Part shown: positions 17,077-26,596 of the stretch, piece after piece
How positions within the stretch are numbered: the first letter of the stretch is position 1
How the letters are laid out: the number at the start of each line of letters is the position of its first letter
Assembly: GCF_900110605.1 (NCBI RefSeq)
Contig: NZ_FOFI01000002.1
Coordinates: forward strand, 124,001 to 188,000
Direction of reading: 5' to 3'
DNA length: 64,000 nucleotides
From: Epilithonimonas lactis
GTDB taxonomy: Bacteria; Bacteroidota; Bacteroidia; Flavobacteriales; Weeksellaceae
Program-made: the position numbers and the translations under genes
Notes under the pieces: generated by a model
Seen by the model: only the letters and a program-made list of their open reading frames with translations
Databases searched by the model: none
What the model was told of the DNA's origin: nothing

Positions 17077-17253
17077 TTATTTCTGAACTTCTAGTAAGTG
17101 GCTTACAGCAGCTATCATTCCTAAGATGGAAGGTGTAGCTTCGTGCTCTACTACTTGGTGAAGTTTTTTGAATCCTAAAGCTTCAAGCGTTCTTTTTTGG
17201 GTCTTAGATCTATTAATAGCGCTTCTAACTTGTTTTACTCTAATTGTTGCCAT
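17077..17253 (-). CDS. rpmD: 50S ribosomal protein L30
   Basis: This 58-residue protein, too short to be found easily, reads MATIRVKQVRSAINRSKTQK, then RTLEALGFKKLHQVVEHEAT, then PSILGMIAAVSHLLEVQK. L30 is a small peripheral protein of the large subunit with a beta-alpha-beta-alpha-beta fold; the RTLEALGFKKLHQ helix is diagnostic. It lies 11 bases downstream of rpsE and 86 bases before rplO, the usual order of the spc operon. Confidence 0.95.
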   Translation of the reverse strand: MATIRVKQVRSAINRSKTQKRTLEALGFKKLHQVVEHEATPSILGMIAAVSHLLEVQK

Positions 17254-17264
17254 TATTATATTTA

Positions 17265-17783
17265 TTAACCGTTAAACACTTTATCTAAAGAAACTCCTCT
17301 CATTCTTGCAATCTCTTCTGGTCTTCTGATGTCCAACAATGCGTTGAAAGTAGCTTTCACCACATTGTGCGGGTTAGAAGAACCTTTAGATTTTGACAAT
17401 ACATCGTGTACACCTGCAGATTCTAGTACTGCACGTACTGCACCACCAGCGATAAGTCCTGTACCGTGAGACGCAGGTCTCAAGAAGATATCAGCACCAC
17501 CGTATCTTGCAGAAGTCTGGTGAGGAATTGTATGGTTGATCACAGGAACTTTCACTAAGTTTTTCTTAGCATCTTCTACCGCTTTCGCGATTGCAGAAGC
17601 AACTTCTTTAGATTTACCCAGTCCGTAACCGATGATCCCGTCCTCGTTTCCTACAACAACAATTGCAGAAAATCCGAAAGCTCTACCACCTTTGGTCACT
17701 TTAGTTACTCTGTTAACATCAACTAGACGATCTTTTAATTCTAATCCTCCAGGTTTAACTCTTTCTATATTACTATCTACCAT
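17265..17783 (-). CDS. rpsE: 30S ribosomal protein S5
   Basis: S5 acts in decoding accuracy and contacts the mRNA entry site. The 172-residue form from the ATG at 17783 ([20 protein letters not shown]) is chosen; the open frame reaches 17840 but would overlap the end of rplR. The N-terminal double-stranded-RNA-binding domain holds [20 protein letters not shown] and the C-terminal domain holds [21 protein letters not shown]. The sequence around the classical spectinomycin-related loop (VTKGGR) is intact. It follows rplR by 19 bases. Confidence 0.97.
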   Translation of the reverse strand: MVDSNIERVKPGGLELKDRLVDVNRVTKVTKGGRAFGFSAIVVVGNEDGIIGYGLGKSKEVASAIAKAVEDAKKNLVKVPVINHTIPHQTSARYGGADIFLRPASHGTGLIAGGAVRAVLESAGVHDVLSKSKGSSNPHNVVKATFNALLDIRRPEEIARMRGVSLDKVFNG

Positions 17784-17802
17784 GTTTTCTGAATTTTTAA
17801 AA

Positions 17803-18156
17803 TTAGAATTTAAGACCAGCTTCTCTAGCACCGTCAGCAAGAGCTTTCACTCTACCGTGATACACGAATCCGTTTCTGTCAAATACAATATTCTCGATAC
17901 CAGCTGCTTTTGCTTTCTCAGCAATTGCTTTACCTACTGCTGTAGATACTTCTGTTTTTGTACCCTTAGCGTCTACTCCTTTATCTCTAGAGGAAGCAGA
18001 TACTAATGTTTTACCTTCTTTATCATCTACTAATTGTGCGTAGATCTCTTTATTACTTTTGAATACAGACAATCTTGGTAATGTAGCAGATCCTGAGATC
18101 TTACCTCTTACTCTTCTTTTGATTCTGTTTCTCTTCTCAACTTTTGTTAATGCCAT
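17803..18156 (-). CDS. rplR: 50S ribosomal protein L18
   Basis: L18 binds 5S rRNA together with L5 and helps dock it on the large subunit. The 117-residue protein has the basic N-terminus ([27 protein letters not shown], given in parts: [20 protein letters not shown]) and the conserved end [26 protein letters not shown] (in part: [20 protein letters not shown]). It lies between rplF (11 bases) and rpsE. Confidence 0.97.
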   Translation of the reverse strand: MALTKVEKRNRIKRRVRGKISGSATLPRLSVFKSNKEIYAQLVDDKEGKTLVSASSRDKGVDAKGTKTEVSTAVGKAIAEKAKAAGIENIVFDRNGFVYHGRVKALADGAREAGLKF

Positions 18157-18167
18157 TTTCTTAAATT

Positions 18168-18713
18168 TTATGCAGATTTACCGGCTTTTCTTCTAATGAT
18201 TTCACCTACGAACCTAACACCTTTTCCTTTGTACGGCTCAGGCTTTCTGAAAGATCTGATCTTTGCAGCCACCATTCCAAGAAGTTGATTATCGTAAGAA
18301 GATAATGTAACGATCGGGTTTTTCCCTTTTTCAGTCAATGTATCTAGTGTTACTTCTTTTGGAAGTTCTAGAACGATACCGTGAGAGAATCCAAGAGCCA
18401 ATTCTAATCTTTGGCCGTTGTGAGACGCTCTGTATCCAACTCCTACCAATTCTAATTTCTTAGTAAATCCTGTAGTAGTACCAACAATCATATTGTTGAT
18501 AAGCGCGCGGTACAAACCGTGAAGCGCTTTGTGCTCTTTTGAGTCAGAAGGTCGGCTGAACGTAAGTACGCCGTCTTCCTGTGTGAAGGTGATCCCTCCT
18601 GTAAGTTCCTGGATCAATTCGCCCTTTGGACCTTTAACTGTTACAACGTTATCTTTTTGAGAGATTGTAACACCAGCAGGAACTTCTATAATTGCTTTAC
18701 CAATTCTTGACAT
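18168..18713 (-). CDS. rplF: 50S ribosomal protein L6
   Basis: L6 sits near the factor-binding site of the large subunit. The 181-residue protein begins [17 protein letters not shown] and ends with the family signature [24 protein letters not shown] (parts: [10 protein letters not shown] and RRKAGK). It has two copies of the L6 fold (about residues 1-80 and 85-175). The gene follows rpsH by 18 bases. Confidence 0.97.
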   Translation of the reverse strand: MSRIGKAIIEVPAGVTISQKDNVVTVKGPKGELIQELTGGITFTQEDGVLTFSRPSDSKEHKALHGLYRALINNMIVGTTTGFTKKLELVGVGYRASHNGQRLELALGFSHGIVLELPKEVTLDTLTEKGKNPIVTLSSYDNQLLGMVAAKIRSFRKPEPYKGKGVRFVGEIIRRKAGKSA

Positions 18714-18731
18714 TTTCCTTGTTTTAAAAAA

Positions 18732-19130
18732 TTAATATACGTAGCAAATTACTTCACCTCCTACTTTCTCTTGTCTCGCTTTTTTATCTGTCATTACTCC
18801 TCTAGAAGTAGAGATAATAGCTACACCTAGTCCGTTAAGTACTCTTGGAAGTTCTGTAGAACCTTTGTACTGTCTTAGACCTGGTCTAGAAGCTCTTTGG
18901 ATAGACTTGATAGCCGGCTTGCTAGTTTGCTTGTCGTACTTAAGAGCGATTTTGATAGTTCCTTGAACCGCGCTATCCTCGAACTTGTAGTTCAAGATGT
19001 AACCTTGGTCAAAAAGAATTTTCGTAAGCTCTTTTTTGATTTTTGATGCAGGAATTTCCACCACTTTGTGGCCTGCGCTTTGTGCGTTCCTTACTCTTGT
19101 TAGGAAATCTGAAATTGGATCTGTTACCAT
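18732..19130 (-). CDS. rpsH: 30S ribosomal protein S8
   Basis: S8 binds the central domain of 16S rRNA and, in E. coli, represses the spc operon by binding its mRNA. The 132-residue protein begins MVTDPISDFLTRVRNAQSAG and ends with the family signature ISTSRGVMTDKKARQEKVGGEVICYVY (part: STSRGVMTDKKARQEKVGGE). In this window a 349-bp gap separates it from rpsN, with a hairpin after rpsN and a good -7 box at 19350-19357, so rpsH appears to open its own transcript with a leader of about 210 bases. That leader is a candidate site for feedback control. Confidence 0.97.
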   Translation of the reverse strand: MVTDPISDFLTRVRNAQSAGHKVVEIPASKIKKELTKILFDQGYILNYKFEDSAVQGTIKIALKYDKQTSKPAIKSIQRASRPGLRQYKGSTELPRVLNGLGVAIISTSRGVMTDKKARQEKVGGEVICYVY

Positions 19131-19349
19131 TTCTTTGTTTTAAATTATTGGTTAATGACAATCAGTATTGAAAAGACTTGAAGATTAAAGACTTATATGG
19201 ATCCGAATAATTCTTCGCCTGATCTCTTTACCTTCAGTATCTAAACAACTTAATTGTCACTTTGATTTTCTTAATTTCATTATATTCTAATAAACAAAGT
19301 CAAAAAGAATAATTGTCACCCAGGGAAATAATAATTTTCTGAGCGGGTG
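19131..19349 (-). promoter_or_regulatory. long untranslated leader upstream of rpsH
   Basis: No gene is visible on either strand in the 349-bp space 19131-19479. Reading the minus strand from the promoter, the RNA would begin near CACCCGCTCAG, which can pair with CTGGGTG about 20 bases later, and continues as an AT-rich leader to the rpsH ATG. A regulatory role, for example S8 feedback, is inference. Confidence 0.4.
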
Positions 19350-19357
19350 CAAAAGTA
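19350..19357 (-). promoter_or_regulatory. -7 promoter box upstream of rpsH
   Basis: The minus strand reads TACTTTTG preceded by a T-run, a full match to TAnnTTTG. No upstream TTG lies at 17-23 bases, so the assignment rests on the -7 box and on position. Confidence 0.5.
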
Positions 19358-19430
19358 CAAAAAAAATTAATAGTATTTATTTTTTTCTTTGTCCTTGAGT
19401 CATTTCAATTTATCCTCTATTTATTAAAAT

Positions 19431-19464
19431 ACAGCTGACTTATAAAAATATAGAAGTCAGCTGT
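19431..19464 (-). terminator. hairpin after rpsN, probable terminator or attenuator
   Basis: ACAGCTGACTT pairs perfectly with AAGTCAGCTGT around a 12-base AT-rich loop, 16 bases past the rpsN stop codon. On the minus strand the tail is ATTTTAAT, a weak T-run, so termination may be partial. Confidence 0.6.
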
Positions 19465-19479
19465 AAAAATTTTAATTGC

Positions 19480-19749
19480 TTACCAACTAGCTTTTTTCAC
19501 GCCTGGGATAAGTCCATTGTTTGCCATTTCTCTGAAAGTTACTCTGGAAATTCCGAATGTTCTCATATATCCTCTAGGTCTTCCTGTCAATTTACATCTG
19601 TTGTGTAATCTTACAGGAGAAGCATTTTTAGGTAACTTCTGTAGTGCATCATAATCTCCAGCTTCTTTCAAAGCTTTTCTTTTTTCAGCATATTTAGCTA
19701 CAGTAGCTTCTCTTTTGCGCTCACGCGCTTTCATTGATTCTTTAGCCAT
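19480..19749 (-). CDS. rpsN: 30S ribosomal protein S14, zinc-free form
   Basis: S14 is a late small-subunit head protein. The 89-residue sequence is the long form without the CxxC...CxxC zinc ribbon; it has [20 protein letters not shown] at the start and the signature [23 protein letters not shown] (part: [20 protein letters not shown]) near the end. It follows rplE by a single base, which suggests coupled translation, and is the last gene before the hairpin and 349-bp gap. Confidence 0.97.
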   Translation of the reverse strand: MAKESMKARERKREATVAKYAEKRKALKEAGDYDALQKLPKNASPVRLHNRCKLTGRPRGYMRTFGISRVTFREMANNGLIPGVKKASW

Positions 19750-19750
19750 C

Positions 19751-20302
19751 TTAGTTCTTTTTGAACGGTAAACCGAAGTGAGTTAATAATGATTTTGCTT
19801 CTTTGTCAGTTTTCGCAGTCGTTACGAAAGTGATGTCCATCCCTTGGATCTTCTTCACTTTGTCGATCACGATCTCTGGGAAGATAATTTGCTCAGTGAT
19901 TCCTAAGTTATAATTACCTCTACCGTCGAAACCATCAGCCTTGATACCAGAAAAATCTCTAATTCTTGGTAGTGCAGAAGATGTCAATCTGTCTAAGAAT
20001 TCATACATTTTATCAGCTCTAAGAGTTACTCTAGCTCCGATCGGCATTCCTTTTCTTAGTTTGAAAGCAGCCTCATCTTTTTTAGATAAAGTACCTACAG
20101 CTTTTTGTCCAGTGATTGCAGTCAATTCTTCTACAGCATAATCCACGATCTTTTTATCTTGAACAGCTGCACCAAGTCCTTGGCTGACAACAATCTTCAA
20201 TAATTTAGGAACCTGCATTACAGATTTGTACCCAAATTCTTCCATCATTGCAGGAACAATCGTGTCTTTATATTGTTGTTTTGGTCTTACTATATATTCC
20301 AT
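19751..20302 (-). CDS. rplE: 50S ribosomal protein L5
   Basis: L5 binds 5S rRNA and contacts S13 and the P-site tRNA at the top of the ribosome. The 183-residue protein has the [12 protein letters not shown] segment near residue 36, [25 protein letters not shown] (part: [18 protein letters not shown]) and the C-terminal [22 protein letters not shown]. It follows rplX by 12 bases and abuts rpsN. Confidence 0.97.
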   Translation of the reverse strand: MEYIVRPKQQYKDTIVPAMMEEFGYKSVMQVPKLLKIVVSQGLGAAVQDKKIVDYAVEELTAITGQKAVGTLSKKDEAAFKLRKGMPIGARVTLRADKMYEFLDRLTSSALPRIRDFSGIKADGFDGRGNYNLGITEQIIFPEIVIDKVKKIQGMDITFVTTAKTDKEAKSLLTHFGLPFKKN

Positions 20303-20314
20303 CGTAAATTTTAA

Positions 20315-20635
20315 TTATAAAGTTTCTCCAGTAGTTTTCGCTACTCTTACTTTTTTGTCTCCTTCTACTTTGGTTCCAGTCTTAGTAGCTTTCCCGTCTT
20401 TGTCAACAAGTGCTACGTTTGAAATGTGTAAAGAAGCTTCTTTTTCAACAATTCCACCTTGAGGGTTGGAAGCAGACGGCTTAACGTGTTTTTTCACGAT
20501 GTTGATACCTGCAACAATCACTCTTGGATCTTTACCTTCTTTTCTGATTACTTCAAGAACTTCACCTTTGCTACCTTTATTTTTTCCAGTAGTTACCAGT
20601 ACGTTGTCTCCTCTTTTTATTTTAACTTTTGTCAT
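20315..20635 (-). CDS. rplX: 50S ribosomal protein L24
   Basis: L24 starts large-subunit assembly by binding the 5' end of 23S rRNA. The KOW motif is at residues about 6-33 (KRGDNVLVTTGKNKGSKGEV). The 106-residue length is normal, with a lysine-rich C-terminal third. It lies between rplN (19 bases) and rplE (12 bases). Confidence 0.96.
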   Translation of the reverse strand: MTKVKIKRGDNVLVTTGKNKGSKGEVLEVIRKEGKDPRVIVAGINIVKKHVKPSASNPQGGIVEKEASLHISNVALVDKDGKATKTGTKVEGDKKVRVAKTTGETL

Positions 20636-20654
20636 TTTTTCTAAAATTTTAAAA

Positions 20655-21023
20655 TTAAAGTACTTCAGGAGCTAATGAAATAACCTTCATATATTCTTTG
20701 TCTCTCAACTCACGAGCAACCGGTCCGAAAACACGTGTTCCTCTCATCTCTCCTCCAGCGTTTAGCAAAACACAAGCGTTGTCTTCGAATTTGATGTATG
20801 AACCATCTTTTCTACGTACTGCTTTTTTAGTTCTTACTACTACCGCTTTAGATACTTGACCTTTTTTTGCGTTTCCTGATGGTGTAGAATCTTTGATAGT
20901 CACTACAATTTTATCACCAACAGAAGCATATCTTCTTCTAGTACCACCTAGAACTCTGATCACTAGTACTTCTTTAGCACCTGTGTTATCAGCAACTTTT
21001 AATCTTGATTCGGTTTGTAACAT
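20655..21023 (-). CDS. rplN: 50S ribosomal protein L14
   Basis: L14 forms intersubunit contacts and is a binding site for the silencing factor RsfS. The 122-residue protein has the typical start [20 protein letters not shown], the signature [18 protein letters not shown] and the C-terminal [19 protein letters not shown]. Its ATG overlaps the rpsQ stop by one base, so the two are probably translationally coupled. Confidence 0.97.
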   Translation of the reverse strand: MLQTESRLKVADNTGAKEVLVIRVLGGTRRRYASVGDKIVVTIKDSTPSGNAKKGQVSKAVVVRTKKAVRRKDGSYIKFEDNACVLLNAGGEMRGTRVFGPVARELRDKEYMKVISLAPEVL

Positions 21024-21277
21024 TATTTAGCTTTTTCTATGATTCTTACTAATCTCCATCTTTTGCTTTTACTCAAAGGTCTAGTTTCTGTAATCAAAAC
21101 TGTATCGCCCTCTGTGCACTCGTTGTTCTCATCATGTGCAGTATATTTTTTCGTTTTCAAAACGAATTTACCGTACATTGGATGCTTTACTCTCGTAGTT
21201 TCACTAACAACAATAGTCTTTTCCATTTTATTGCTGGAAACTATTCCGATTCTTTCTTTTCTTAAATTTCTGTCCAT
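21023..21277 (-). CDS. rpsQ: 30S ribosomal protein S17
   Basis: S17 is an early-assembling OB-fold protein of the small subunit. The 84 residues start [20 protein letters not shown] and contain the signature [20 protein letters not shown] and [20 protein letters not shown]. It overlaps rplN by one base and follows rpmC by 12 bases. Confidence 0.97.
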   Translation of the reverse strand: MDRNLRKERIGIVSSNKMEKTIVVSETTRVKHPMYGKFVLKTKKYTAHDENNECTEGDTVLITETRPLSKSKRWRLVRIIEKAK

Positions 21278-21289
21278 TGTAAAAAGGAA

Positions 21290-21475
21290 TTATTGTTTGT
21301 TAGTTAACTCTGTGTTAAGTCTTGCGATTGATTTTCTCAAATCTCTGATTAAGATCGGATTCTCAAGTGGACTGATCTTGTGAGCTATCTTCGTTTTCGC
21401 GTAGTTAGCTTTAGCTTCAGCCAATTGGTTTTGTAGATCCTCTTTGCTTAAATTTTTGATGTCAGCGTTTTTCAT
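21290..21475 (-). CDS. rpmC: 50S ribosomal protein L29
   Basis: L29 is a small two-helix protein at the tunnel exit, next to the trigger factor and SRP docking site. The 61 residues form a helical hairpin: NLSKEDLQNQLAEAKANYAK then ISPLENPILIRDLRKSIARL. It lies between rplP (11 bases) and rpsQ (12 bases), the standard order. Confidence 0.96.
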   Translation of the reverse strand: MKNADIKNLSKEDLQNQLAEAKANYAKTKIAHKISPLENPILIRDLRKSIARLNTELTNKQ

Positions 21476-21486
21476 TTTAATAGAGA

Positions 21487-21912
21487 TTATAGAGGTTTAA
21501 CAAAATCATTAGCAACTACGAACTTGGTAACGATCGGTAACTTCTGAGCAGCAAGCCTAAGCGCTTCTTTTGCTACTTCGTAAGGTACTCCACCAACTTC
21601 GAACATAATTTTACCAGGTTTCACTACGGCTACCCAATATTCTACAGCACCTTTACCTTTACCCATCCTTACTTCGGCTGGTTTCTTGGTAATAGGCTTG
21701 TCTGGGAATATTTTGATCCATAACTGACCCTCTCTTTTCATATATCTTGTCGCAGCGATACGAGCTGCTTCAATTTGTCTTGCAGTAATCCAAGCTCCTT
21801 CAGTAGCTTTGATCCCGAAAGTTCCGTAAGCGAGTTGATTCCCTCTTTGGGCAATCCCCTTCATCTTCATCTTATGAACTCTACGGAATTTGGTTCTTTT
21901 TGGTTGTAACAT
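21487..21912 (-). CDS. rplP: 50S ribosomal protein L16
   Basis: L16 lies at the A-site side of the large subunit and helps position tRNA. The 141-residue protein starts [20 protein letters not shown] and contains the loop [20 protein letters not shown], whose arginine is hydroxylated in some bacteria. The 76-bp space before it (21913-21988), which separates it from rpsC, is AT-rich with degenerate TTTAGATTTT words and no visible gene. Confidence 0.97.
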   Translation of the reverse strand: MLQPKRTKFRRVHKMKMKGIAQRGNQLAYGTFGIKATEGAWITARQIEAARIAATRYMKREGQLWIKIFPDKPITKKPAEVRMGKGKGAVEYWVAVVKPGKIMFEVGGVPYEVAKEALRLAAQKLPIVTKFVVANDFVKPL

Positions 21913-21988
21913 AATTTTAAATTTTAGATTTTAGAATTTAGATTTTAAAAAAGTAACGGTCATTTAAAAACTGGCCTCTAAAATTTTA

Positions 21989-22741
21989 TTAATTATTTCT
22001 TCTTGGTTTTCTGTCGCCTCCTCTGTTCTCTCTGTCTCCGCCTCTGTCATTTCTGTCATTACGTCCTCCAGAAGGTGCTTTTTTCTGTTGTCCTACAAGT
22101 GGAGTAAGGTCTCTTTTACCGTACACTTCTCCCTTCATGATCCAAACTTTCACTCCTAATTTACCATACTGGGTCAATGCTTCACCGATGTGATAATCGA
22201 TATCTGCACGGAAAGTAGATAAAGGAATTCTTCCGTCTTTGAAGTTTTCAGAACGTGCCATCTCAGCGCCATTCAATCTTCCAGAGATTTGAACTTTGAT
22301 ACCTTCTGCACCCATTCTCATTGTAGAAGCGATCGCCATTTTCACAGCTCTTCTGTAAGAGATACGGTTTTCAATTTGCTTCGCAATGCTGTCAGCAACA
22401 AGTACTGCATCTAGCTCAGGTCTTTTGATCTCGAAGATATTGATCTGGATATCTTTTCCAGTCAATTTTTTCAACTCTTCTTTTAGTTTGTCAACCTCTT
22501 GTCCTCCTTTACCTATAATTAAACCTGGTCTAGCAGTTGTGATAGTTACAGTTACTAATTTAAGTGTTCTCTCAATATATATTTTTGAAATACCACCTTT
22601 AGCTAATCTTGCTTCAAGGTATCTTCTGATTTTGTAATCTTCAGCGATTCTATCACCGTAGTTTTTACCTCCATACCAGTTAGAATCCCATCCTCTGATG
22701 ATACCTAATCTGTTACCGATTGGATTTGTCTTCTGTCCCAT
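21989..22741 (-). CDS. rpsC: 30S ribosomal protein S3
   Basis: S3 forms part of the mRNA entry channel and has helicase-like function with S4 and S5. The 250-residue protein has the KH domain with [18 protein letters not shown] (about residues 75-92), the C-terminal S3 domain ending [13 protein letters not shown], and a low-complexity tail of Gly, Arg, Asp and Asn (about 218-250). The tail is longer than in E. coli. It follows rplV by 8 bases. Confidence 0.97.
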   Translation of the reverse strand: MGQKTNPIGNRLGIIRGWDSNWYGGKNYGDRIAEDYKIRRYLEARLAKGGISKIYIERTLKLVTVTITTARPGLIIGKGGQEVDKLKEELKKLTGKDIQINIFEIKRPELDAVLVADSIAKQIENRISYRRAVKMAIASTMRMGAEGIKVQISGRLNGAEMARSENFKDGRIPLSTFRADIDYHIGEALTQYGKLGVKVWIMKGEVYGKRDLTPLVGQQKKAPSGGRNDRNDRGGDRENRGGDRKPRRNN

Positions 22742-22749
22742 ACCTTGAA

Positions 22750-23145
22750 TTAATTTTTAGTACCTAAGATTAATGTAATGTGGTTAGATCTCTTTCTGAT
22801 TCTGTAACCTCTACCTTGTGGTGCTGGTCTTAGTCTCTTCAATTGTCTTGCGCTATCCACAAATATTTCTTTTACAACTAGGTTTGCCTCCTCGATGTCA
22901 GCACCTTCGTTTTTTGATTGCCAGTTAGCAATTGCAGAAAGTAATACTTTTTCCAATTTCTCAGAAGCACCTTTCTTAGAATATTTTAGAATAGACAAAG
23001 CTTTTTCTACCTCTACTCCTCTAATGATATCAGCAACTAATCTCATTTTTCTTGGAGAAGATGGGCAGTCGTTGTGCAACGCTTTTGCCACATCTTGGTT
23101 TGCTATTTTACGTGCTAATGCACTTTCTCTTTTTCTTGATCCCAT
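22750..23145 (-). CDS. rplV: 50S ribosomal protein L22
   Basis: L22 lines the peptide tunnel with an extended loop, a site of macrolide-resistance mutations. The 131 residues contain the core helix [20 protein letters not shown] and the loop with [20 protein letters not shown], which looks unaltered. It lies between rpsS (2 bases) and rpsC (8 bases). Confidence 0.97.
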   Translation of the reverse strand: MGSRKRESALARKIANQDVAKALHNDCPSSPRKMRLVADIIRGVEVEKALSILKYSKKGASEKLEKVLLSAIANWQSKNEGADIEEANLVVKEIFVDSARQLKRLRPAPQGRGYRIRKRSNHITLILGTKN

Positions 23146-23147
23146 GA

Positions 23148-23426
23148 TTATCTACCTCCTTTATTTTTGTTACCACCGTGACCTCTGAAAGATCTTGTCG
23201 GAGAAAATTCGCCTAGCTTGTGTCCTACCATGTTTTCTGTAACATAAACCGGGATAAAGGATTTCCCGTTGTGTACTGCGATAGTTTGACCTACGAAGTC
23301 TGGAGAGATCATAGACGCTCTAGACCAAGTTTTGATTACAGTCTTTTTATTAGACTCTATATTTGCCTGAACCTTTTTATCTAAAGTATGATGAATAAAT
23401 GGTCCTTTTTTAAGTGATCTTGCCAT
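23148..23426 (-). CDS. rpsS: 30S ribosomal protein S19
   Basis: S19 pairs with S13 in the head of the small subunit. The 92-residue protein has [20 protein letters not shown] at the start and the signature [20 protein letters not shown] near the end. Gaps of 2 bases to both rplB and rplV indicate a tightly packed operon. Confidence 0.98.
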   Translation of the reverse strand: MARSLKKGPFIHHTLDKKVQANIESNKKTVIKTWSRASMISPDFVGQTIAVHNGKSFIPVYVTENMVGHKLGEFSPTRSFRGHGGNKNKGGR

Positions 23427-23428
23427 AA

Positions 23429-24250
23429 TTATTTACGTTTAGATATGATATGACGGTTAGACGCTTTGTTTTTCTTTCTAGTTTTGTAACCTTTAGCTGG
23501 CATACCGTTTCTAGATCTTGGGTGACCTCCAGAAGAACGTCCTTCACCACCTCCCATTGGGTGATCTACAGGGTTCATTACTACTGGTCTTGTTCTAGGT
23601 CTTCTTCCTAACCATCTGCTTCTACCAGCCTTACCTGATACAGTCAACTGATGGTCTGAGTTAGAAACAGATCCAACCATTGCATAGCACTCAGTAAGGA
23701 TCATTCTAGATTCTCCTGAAGGCAATTTAACGATTGCATATTTTCCGTCTCTTGAAGTTAATTGAGCGGATGATCCAGCACTTCTAGCAAGAGTAGCACC
23801 TTGTCCTGGTTTCAATTCGATACAAGAGATCACAGTTCCTAGTGGAATGCTTTTCAGCTTCATTGCGTTACCAACATTTGGCTCTACGCTTTCTCCTGAG
23901 ATGATTACTTGATCTACTTTGATCCCGTTTGGAGCGATGATATATCTCTTCTCTCCGTCTGCGTACTCCACCAATGCGATGAAAGCAGTTCTATTTGGAT
24001 CATATTCTACAGTTTTTACCGTTGCTTCAACATCATGTTTGTTTCTTTTGAAGTCGATAATTCTGTATTTCTTTTTGTGTCCACCGCCGGTGTAACGCAT
24101 GGTCATTTTACCAGTTTGGTTACGTCCACCTGACTTACTAATACCAACTGTTAGAGATTTCTCTGGTTTGTTGGTAGTAATTTCCTCAAAGTTGTTTACA
24201 ACTCTGAATCTCTGTCCCGGGGTGATAGGTTTTAATTTTCTAACAGACAT
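23429..24250 (-). CDS. rplB: 50S ribosomal protein L2
   Basis: L2 is needed for subunit association and peptidyl transferase function. The 273-residue protein has the N-terminal OB-like domain, the SH3-like domain, and the C-terminal signature [20 protein letters not shown] that contains the conserved histidine reaching toward the active centre. The basic tail [18 protein letters not shown] completes it. It lies 20 bases after rplW. Confidence 0.98.
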   Translation of the reverse strand: MSVRKLKPITPGQRFRVVNNFEEITTNKPEKSLTVGISKSGGRNQTGKMTMRYTGGGHKKKYRIIDFKRNKHDVEATVKTVEYDPNRTAFIALVEYADGEKRYIIAPNGIKVDQVIISGESVEPNVGNAMKLKSIPLGTVISCIELKPGQGATLARSAGSSAQLTSRDGKYAIVKLPSGESRMILTECYAMVGSVSNSDHQLTVSGKAGRSRWLGRRPRTRPVVMNPVDHPMGGGEGRSSGGHPRSRNGMPAKGYKTRKKNKASNRHIISKRK

Positions 24251-24270
24251 TACTCTTATTTATAAATTAA

Positions 24271-24561
24271 TTAATTAGTTGCGAAAATATCAATAACTTC
24301 TCCAGCTGCCAATGTTACGATAGCTTTTTTCAATTTATTGGTTTTCCCAACTTGAAGTCCTTGTTTAGTGTTTTTAGTAGAAACTTTAGGCGCATAAATC
24401 ATCGTTCTAACGTCCGCTACTTTTACACCATAATGTGCTTCGATAGCACTTTTGATCTGAATCTTATTTGCTTTTGGAGCAACTAAGAAAGAATAAGCAC
24501 CTCTCAACTCTGTAAGATAGTTTGCTTTTTCTGAAATGATTGGTTTAATAATAAGTGACAT
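24271..24561 (-). CDS. rplW: 50S ribosomal protein L23
   Basis: L23 is the docking site of trigger factor and SRP at the tunnel exit. The 96 residues start MSLIIKPIISEKANYLTELR and include the signature NKIQIKSAIEAHYGVKVADV. It is 3 bases after rplD, in the usual rplC-rplD-rplW-rplB order. Confidence 0.96.
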   Translation of the reverse strand: MSLIIKPIISEKANYLTELRGAYSFLVAPKANKIQIKSAIEAHYGVKVADVRTMIYAPKVSTKNTKQGLQVGKTNKLKKAIVTLAAGEVIDIFATN

Positions 24562-24564
24562 GAT

Positions 24565-25194
24565 TTATTTCTTTAAGTTTTCCTGAAATTTTTCTACTGC
24601 ATCTTCCAAGAAGATAATCTCACCTGCGTTGATCAAGTCGTAAGAAGAGATCTCGTTGTAAGTTAAAACTCTCGTTTTAGGTAAGTTTCTTGAAGATAAA
24701 TATACATTCTTGTTAGACTCAGGAAGTACGAATAATGATTTTTTACCTGTAAGGGTCAAAGCATCCAACAATGTGATGAATTCTTTGGTCTTAGGCGCAT
24801 CAAAACTGAAACTTTCCAATACTCTAACACTGTTATCTTTCAATTTTTGAGAAAGTACAGATTTCTTAGCTAATCTTTTCAAAGATTTGTTCAATTTGAA
24901 ACGGTAATCTCTTGGCTTTGGACCAAAAACTCTACCTCCACCTTTGAAAGTTGGCGACTTGATATCACCATATCTAGCAGACCCAGAACCTTTTTGCTTC
25001 TTCAGCTTTCTAGTAGAACCTGTGATCTCGCTTCTTTCTTTTGATTTGTGAGTACCTTGACGCTGAGCAGCAAGATATTGTTTAACCTCTAAGTAAACCG
25101 CGTGCTGGTTTGGCTCAATTCCGAAAACTGTTTCGTCAAGAGTTACTTTTCTTCCGGTTTCTTTTCCTGATGTATTTAATACTACTAGTTCCAT
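24565..25194 (-). CDS. rplD: 50S ribosomal protein L4
   Basis: L4 lines the tunnel and in E. coli controls the S10 operon by attenuation and translation block. The 209-residue protein has the long loop with [33 protein letters not shown] and the C-terminal alpha/beta domain. The loop shows no obvious macrolide-resistance change. Its start overlaps the end of rplC by 10 bases. Confidence 0.97.
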   Translation of the reverse strand: MELVVLNTSGKETGRKVTLDETVFGIEPNQHAVYLEVKQYLAAQRQGTHKSKERSEITGSTRKLKKQKGSGSARYGDIKSPTFKGGGRVFGPKPRDYRFKLNKSLKRLAKKSVLSQKLKDNSVRVLESFSFDAPKTKEFITLLDALTLTGKKSLFVLPESNKNVYLSSRNLPKTRVLTYNEISSYDLINAGEIIFLEDAVEKFQENLKK

Positions 25195-25811
25195 TTTCTG
25201 ATAATTACATAAGAATTTTTCGCTCCCGGAATAGCACCTTTTACTACTAAAAGATTTTGTTCCTCATCTACTTTTAACACCTGAAGGTTTTGAACAGTTA
25301 CCTGCTTACCTCCCATTCTGCCTGCCATTCTCATCCCCTTGAATACTCTAGATGGATCTGAACCCGCACCGATAGAACCTGGAGCTCTAAGTCTGTTGTG
25401 CTGTCCGTGAGTTGCCTGCATTACACCTCCAAAGCCGTGTCTTTTAACAACACCTTGGAAACCTTTACCTTTTGAAGTCCCTGTAACATCCACGAATTCT
25501 CCTTCGCCGAATAATTTCACAGTTACATCTTCTCCTACTGTTACTTGGTCTACGAATTCTCTGTAGAATTCTACCAACTTAGCTTTAGGAGTTGAACCAG
25601 CCTTTTTAAAGTGGCCAGCTAACGCTTTACCAACGTTCTTCTCACTCTTGTCATCGAAACCTAACTGAACAGCTTTGTAACCGTCCTTCTCAATGGTTCT
25701 GACCTGTAAAACCGAGCATGGACCTGCTTGAATAACGGTACAAGGCAAGTTTTTGCCGTTCTCGTCAAACAGAGATGTCATCCCGATTTTTTTTCCAATA
25801 ATACCTGACAT
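25185..25811 (-). CDS. rplC: 50S ribosomal protein L3
   Basis: L3 reaches the peptidyl transferase centre and is one of the first large-subunit proteins to bind. The 208-residue protein starts [20 protein letters not shown] and has [24 protein letters not shown] and [20 protein letters not shown]. It is the first gene of the S10-like run here: rpsJ, normally just upstream, lies 7.8 kb away. A consensus promoter at 25910-25940 gives it its own start of transcription. Confidence 0.97.
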   Translation of the reverse strand: MSGIIGKKIGMTSLFDENGKNLPCTVIQAGPCSVLQVRTIEKDGYKAVQLGFDDKSEKNVGKALAGHFKKAGSTPKAKLVEFYREFVDQVTVGEDVTVKLFGEGEFVDVTGTSKGKGFQGVVKRHGFGGVMQATHGQHNRLRAPGSIGAGSDPSRVFKGMRMAGRMGGKQVTVQNLQVLKVDEEQNLLVVKGAIPGAKNSYVIIRKWN

Positions 25812-25909
25812 TATTTATATATATCTATTATATTAAAACTTAACATTTTAGCGGTCTTCGTAATGTACTATGTTTGAAATAGGCATACTCCTTCCCTAAA
25901 ATGAGTGTG

Positions 25910-25940
25910 CAAATGTAAGAATATTTTTTATATTGACAAA
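25910..25940 (-). promoter_or_regulatory. promoter of the rplC-rplQ ribosomal operon
   Basis: On the minus strand TTTG (25937-25940) and TACATTTG (25910-25917) are separated by 19 bases, a full match to the Bacteroidetes housekeeping promoter. Transcription would start near 25903, leaving a leader of about 90 bases. The rest of the 215-bp gap 25812-26026 shows nothing else clear. Confidence 0.8.
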
Positions 25941-26026
25941 TAAATATTGGGAAATTATTTGATAATTTGTGAGTTACGTGATTTTGGGAAAATATTCTCC
26001 TGGAAAGGATGTTTTGAATGACGGAT

Positions 26027-26479
26027 TTATAATTCAGGATTTTTGTCCTGATACTTATTCTTGTGTTTTTTCACAGCCGCATCTATAGAATAACATTTAT
26101 GGATATTCTCCGCGTGTTTGGACAATTCGGCGATTTTGACAAAGTAATCATGAAGTTGGTCCAGTTCTTTCTCAGTAAGGTCTTCGATATCAACCATTCT
26201 GTTACTTGCCTGTTTGCTGGCCGCGATGAGTTCATTCAGTTTGAGCTGGATTGCCTTCCCATCTTTGTTCTGTGCTTTTTGGATCAGGAAAACCATCAGA
26301 AATGTAATAATGGTTGTCCCGGTATTGATAACCAACTGCCAGGTTTCGGAATAATTGAAGATCGGACCGCTACCTGCCCACAGTATAACGATGAGAACCG
26401 CACCGATAAACGCATAAGAACTTCCCGTAAAAGTCGTGGCCCAGTTCGAGAATCTTTCAAACAAATTTTTATTGTTCAT
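26027..26479 (-). CDS. low-affinity iron permease family membrane protein
   Basis: This 150-residue protein matches the bacterial low-affinity iron permease (Fet4-like) family in outline: a short N-terminus (NNKNLFERFSNWATTFTGS), a membrane segment SSYAFIGAVLIVILWAGSGP, a second WQLVINTGTTIITFLMVFLI, and a soluble, charged C-terminal half with LTEKELDQLHDYF. Many members are annotated by similarity only; iron transport is not shown. The ATG at 26479 is preferred to the longer frame because a -7 box TAACTTTG lies at 26489-26496, inside the longer frame. It is the first gene of the accessory block between rplC and rpsJ. Confidence 0.72.
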   Translation of the reverse strand: MNNKNLFERFSNWATTFTGSSYAFIGAVLIVILWAGSGPIFNYSETWQLVINTGTTIITFLMVFLIQKAQNKDGKAIQLKLNELIAASKQASNRMVDIEDLTEKELDQLHDYFVKIAELSKHAENIHKCYSIDAAVKKHKNKYQDKNPEL

Positions 26480-26488
26480 TTTTATTTT

Positions 26489-26496
26489 CAAAGTTA
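26489..26496 (-). promoter_or_regulatory. -7 box of the iron-permease-like gene
   Basis: The minus strand reads TAACTTTG ten bases before the ATG, so the transcript would be almost leaderless. No upstream TTG was found. Confidence 0.45.
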
Positions 26497-26596
26497 AACA
26501 TTCGTCGTGATGCATTTTTGAATTTTATTTCCTGGGAATTCCTTTTGCCTTTTCATTTTAATGATTAATATTAATGATGCTTAATAACAGATTTCT

